Assembly (NCBI GenBank): GCA_016875165.1
Contig: VGSF01000005.1
Location: forward strand, 43,202-107,201
Length of the DNA: 64,000 nucleotides
DNA from: Deltaproteobacteria bacterium
GTDB lineage: Bacteria > Desulfobacterota > SM23-61
Direction: 5' to 3'
Below, one piece after another: positions 61,955 to 64,000 of the stretch. Made by a program: the position numbers and the translations under genes. A model generated the notes under the pieces. It was not told where the DNA came from. It saw only the letters and a program-made list of their open reading frames with translations, and did no database searches. The stretch's first letter is position 1, and each line of letters opens with the position of its first letter.

Positions 61955-62927
61955 CAATCCTGACTCCGAAGTGTCTAGCCGAACCTTCCCGGTAAACCAA
62001 TATTTCACTTCCTTCTTTCAAATCAACCAGCGAAACCGCTTTTCCGCCTGGCTGGGTGAGCCGGATTGTTTCGGCGTTCTGCAAGATGGCCGAAATTCTC
62101 TGGCCGCTCTCCTCCGCCTCGACTAAAACCAGGGGACGCCTTTCCACCTTGGCTCTCCCCACAACGGCTGGATAACTTTTGCCTGCAAAATTAACCACCA
62201 GGACCTGATCCCCGGCCCGCACTTCTGAAAGATATTTTGTCTCCCCATTGGCCAGCCGGATATAGGCATGCACCGGGCCGGCGTTGACCCGGAAAGGTCT
62301 GGTGTTGACAAAGGGGTTCTCCACGCTCTCCGAATGGATAAGGAAAAGGGCCTGGCTGCTGTTGCCCACCAGCATACCTTCCCCCGGGGCCATCGAAGAG
62401 CAGGTATCCACACAGACCCGGTCCCCGAGGCCCAAAGGCTCAAGGGCCTTCACCCGGGCTGGTAAGAGTTCGAATTCTTCATTCCCCGCTTTAAGCTTAT
62501 GGATGATTTGGCGGACTTTTTGGGGATCAGCATGATGAAGCACCACCCCATCCACCCCTTTTTCCAGGATGGCCAGGGCGGTTTGCCCTTCCTGCAAATC
62601 AGCAATTTCAACGAAAATATTCCTGGCCCGGCTTAATAAATTTTCCAGAGGAATGATCGTCCAGTCCTTTCCCTTAACCACCACTTTTTTCGAAAAGCTC
62701 AGATTGACGACCTCCTCTTCATCTTTTTTCTCCAGAACCTCTTTCTCCACCACATCCCGGCCCACCATGAAATCTCCGTCTTCGGCCACCGTAGGAATGA
62801 GGCCCATCTTTTTTACTGTCAAACCGATGCCCGGCTCGACCCAGAGGGCATCTGCCCCGCTCTCCATGGCTGCCTGGGCTACCTCCATGGACCAGGGAAT
62901 GACTTTCACCCAAACCTGCTTGCCCAT
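61932..62927 (-). CDS. 3-dehydroquinate synthase II (archaeal type, AroB')
   Basis: A 331-residue enzyme unrelated to classical AroB. It matches the archaeal MJ1249 family: WVKVIPWSMEVAQAAMESGA, the VDGVVLHHADPQKV segment, GDRVCVDTCSSMAPGEGMLV, and VNAGPVHAYIRLANGETKYL. It carries out NAD-dependent oxidative deamination and cyclisation of 2-amino-3,7-dideoxy-heptulosonate to 3-dehydroquinate. It lies 12 bp after the gene for its substrate-forming partner. No classical aroB or DAHP synthase is in this cluster. Confidence 0.93.
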   Translation of the reverse strand: MGKQVWVKVIPWSMEVAQAAMESGADALWVEPGIGLTVKKMGLIPTVAEDGDFMVGRDVVEKEVLEKKDEEEVVNLSFSKKVVVKGKDWTIIPLENLLSRARNIFVEIADLQEGQTALAILEKGVDGVVLHHADPQKVRQIIHKLKAGNEEFELLPARVKALEPLGLGDRVCVDTCSSMAPGEGMLVGNSSQALFLIHSESVENPFVNTRPFRVNAGPVHAYIRLANGETKYLSEVRAGDQVLVVNFAGKSYPAVVGRAKVERRPLVLVEAEESGQRISAILQNAETIRLTQPGGKAVSLVDLKEGSEILVYREGSARHFGVRIDETISER

Positions 62928-62939
62928 TTTCTTGCTCCT

Positions 62940-63734
62940 TCAGGCGGCTATCTCGCGCAGCCCTTCTTCAACCGTAAAGCGGTTATGCACCAGTTTGTGG
63001 ATTATGCGAATAATTTTCTCCGGATCGCGATGCTGGAAAGCATTTCTTCCGATGGAAACGCCCGCTCCCCCGGCCATAATAGATCCTTTGACCATCTCCA
63101 GGATATCCCGGTCGGTCTCCATCTTTTCTCCGCCGGCGATGACCACGGGGACAAAACATCCCTCCACCACCTCCTGGAAACTCTCTGGAGAGCCGGTGTA
63201 GGGAACTTTCACAATGTCCGCCCCCAATTCCGCTCCTACCCGCGCCGCATGTTTGACCACGCTCACATCGTACCCGTTCTTCACTTTCGCACCTCTCATG
63301 TACATCATGGCCAGAAGGGGCATTCCCCATTCCACGGCTTCCCGGGCCACGCGCCCGAAATCCTTCAGCATGGACTTCTCATCTTCCGCGCCGATGTTGA
63401 CATGAATGGAGACAGCATCCGCTCCCAGTTTAATGGCCTCCTCCACACAGCACACCAAAACCTTGCAGTTGGGGTCAGGGGCCATGCACGTGCTCGCCGA
63501 GAGGTGAATGATCAAACCCACATCTTTTCCGCTTTTGCGATGGCCGGTCTCCACCAGACCTTTGTGGATGGCTATGGCATTAGCCCCTCCCCTGGCCACG
63601 GCGTCAATGGTTTTGCGCATGTCGATTAATCCGGGCATGGGGCCGAGAGTCACGCCGTGATCCATGGGCACGATCACCGTCTTCCCTGAACTGCGATCCA
63701 TGATCCTTTCCATCCGTATTCTTTTCCCTACCAT
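62940..63734 (-). CDS. 2-amino-3,7-dideoxy-D-threo-hept-6-ulosonate synthase (AroA', class I aldolase)
   Basis: A 264-residue DhnA/FbaB-type aldolase: [34 protein letters not shown], the Schiff-base Lys in [15 protein letters not shown], and [11 protein letters not shown] with [12 protein letters not shown] for phosphate binding. It joins 6-deoxy-5-ketofructose-1-phosphate to aspartate semialdehyde, the first step of the archaeal-type shikimate route. It is the promoter-proximal gene of the supercluster. AAAGGAG is present upstream of the GTG/ATG region. Confidence 0.92.
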   Translation of the reverse strand: MVGKRIRMERIMDRSSGKTVIVPMDHGVTLGPMPGLIDMRKTIDAVARGGANAIAIHKGLVETGHRKSGKDVGLIIHLSASTCMAPDPNCKVLVCCVEEAIKLGADAVSIHVNIGAEDEKSMLKDFGRVAREAVEWGMPLLAMMYMRGAKVKNGYDVSVVKHAARVGAELGADIVKVPYTGSPESFQEVVEGCFVPVVIAGGEKMETDRDILEMVKGSIMAGGAGVSIGRNAFQHRDPEKIIRIIHKLVHNRFTVEEGLREIAA

Positions 63735-63764
63735 CTCCTTTCCCTCCTTTTAATAATGATTTTT

Positions 63765-63816
63765 GATGGTTTCGTAAAAAGTCGTAAAACTGTCACTCCT
63801 GCGAAAGCAGGAGTCC
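63765..63816. repeat. TCGTAAAAAGTC-ended element, left part, interrupted
   Basis: GATGGTTTCGTAAAAAGTCG followed by a CTCCTGCG-AAAG-CAGGAG hairpin, as in the other copies. The right half of the element is missing because intron-like sequence begins directly after the hairpin. Confidence 0.7.
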
Positions 63817-64000
63817 GCGCGCCTGGGAGCAGGCGCGATCTGAGGGGCGAAAGTCCCCTCCCCGGGAGATGCCCGCTCCCGGGTAGTCAAAGGTAACTGC
63901 GTCGCCGCAACGCGGGGTGGAGAGCAACCCGAGACGAACATGCAGTCCGTAGGATAATGACGAACACGATTCGGCCGTGCGTAGCGACGAGCCTGCGGAT
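63817..64000 (+). mobile_element. 5' end of a group II intron (cut by window edge)
   Basis: From GCGCGCCTGGGAGCAGGCGC on, the sequence has the domain I look of bacterial group II introns: GAGGGGCGAAAGTCCCCTC, CCCGGGAG..CTCCCGGG, GTCAAAGGTAACTGCGTCGC, GGAGAGCAACCCGAGACGAA and GCAGTCCGTAGGAT. The expected 5' GUGCG reads GCGCG here. The intron-encoded reverse transcriptase would lie beyond the window. It follows a hairpin, the typical target of class C introns. Confidence 0.7.

Overview
The window looks like a chromosomal segment of an anaerobic deltaproteobacterium (Desulfobacterota-like). This is inferred from gene content: a bacterial aro/trp cluster that begins with the archaeal-type AroA'/AroB' entry enzymes, several NtrC-type sigma-54 regulators, a 4Fe-4S ferredoxin, an FMN-type glutamate synthase, and many short dispersed inverted repeats between operons. 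No rRNA, tRNA or CRISPR array was seen.

Region 1 (about 0.2-33.3 kb) is largely alpha-glucan and trehalose metabolism. It holds a truncated TreT-like glycosyltransferase, an actinobacterial-type glycogen/maltose-1-phosphate synthase (GlgM/GlgA), two cation/proton antiporters, and a minus-strand operon made of a beta-phosphoglucomutase/trehalose-phosphatase fusion, a GH65 phosphorylase and a PfkB kinase. A decayed stretch with MgtE-, GAPDH- and GH65-derived fragments follows, with baeRF and NfeD genes, then small membrane proteins and a two-component pair. The plus-strand operon malQ-glgE-glgB-treZ-GH57-treY closes the region. Together these genes could build glucan from maltose-1-phosphate, branch it, trim it, and convert its ends to trehalose; GH65, beta-PGM and PfkB could return sugar to glycolysis.

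Region 2 (33.3-44.5 kb) starts with a repeat-rich spacer. A nitrogen module follows: a leader with two tandem hairpin-plus-terminator units, an FMN-binding glutamate synthase, an ammonium transporter fused to GAF and histidine-kinase domains, and an NtrC-type regulator. A MaoC hydratase, a ferredoxin and MntP come next.

Region 3 (44.6-47.9 kb) encodes a 907-residue protein made of two fructose-1,6-bisphosphate aldolase/phosphatase-like repeats, and a GYD-domain protein.

Region 4 (48.4-63.8 kb, minus strand) is a nearly complete chorismate-to-Trp/Phe supercluster: aroA', aroB', aroD, aroE, aroA, aroK, aroC, pheA, then trpE-G-D-C and trpF-B-A. Between pheA and trpE I found an unlisted 31-codon leader peptide with three consecutive Trp codons, followed by a terminator and a competing antiterminator, which is a classical trp attenuator.

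Three copies of a 266-275 bp mobile element (GTAAC-ended inverted repeats, 8-bp target duplications) lie at 33.6, 48.1 and 55.7 kb; one separates the trp attenuator from trpE. Their palindromic core shares sequence blocks and fold with a fourth, diverged sequence at 51.57-51.74 kb between trpC and trpF, which suggests a structured RNA family, possibly HEARO/omega-RNA-like. The right edge of the window carries the 5' end of a group II intron.
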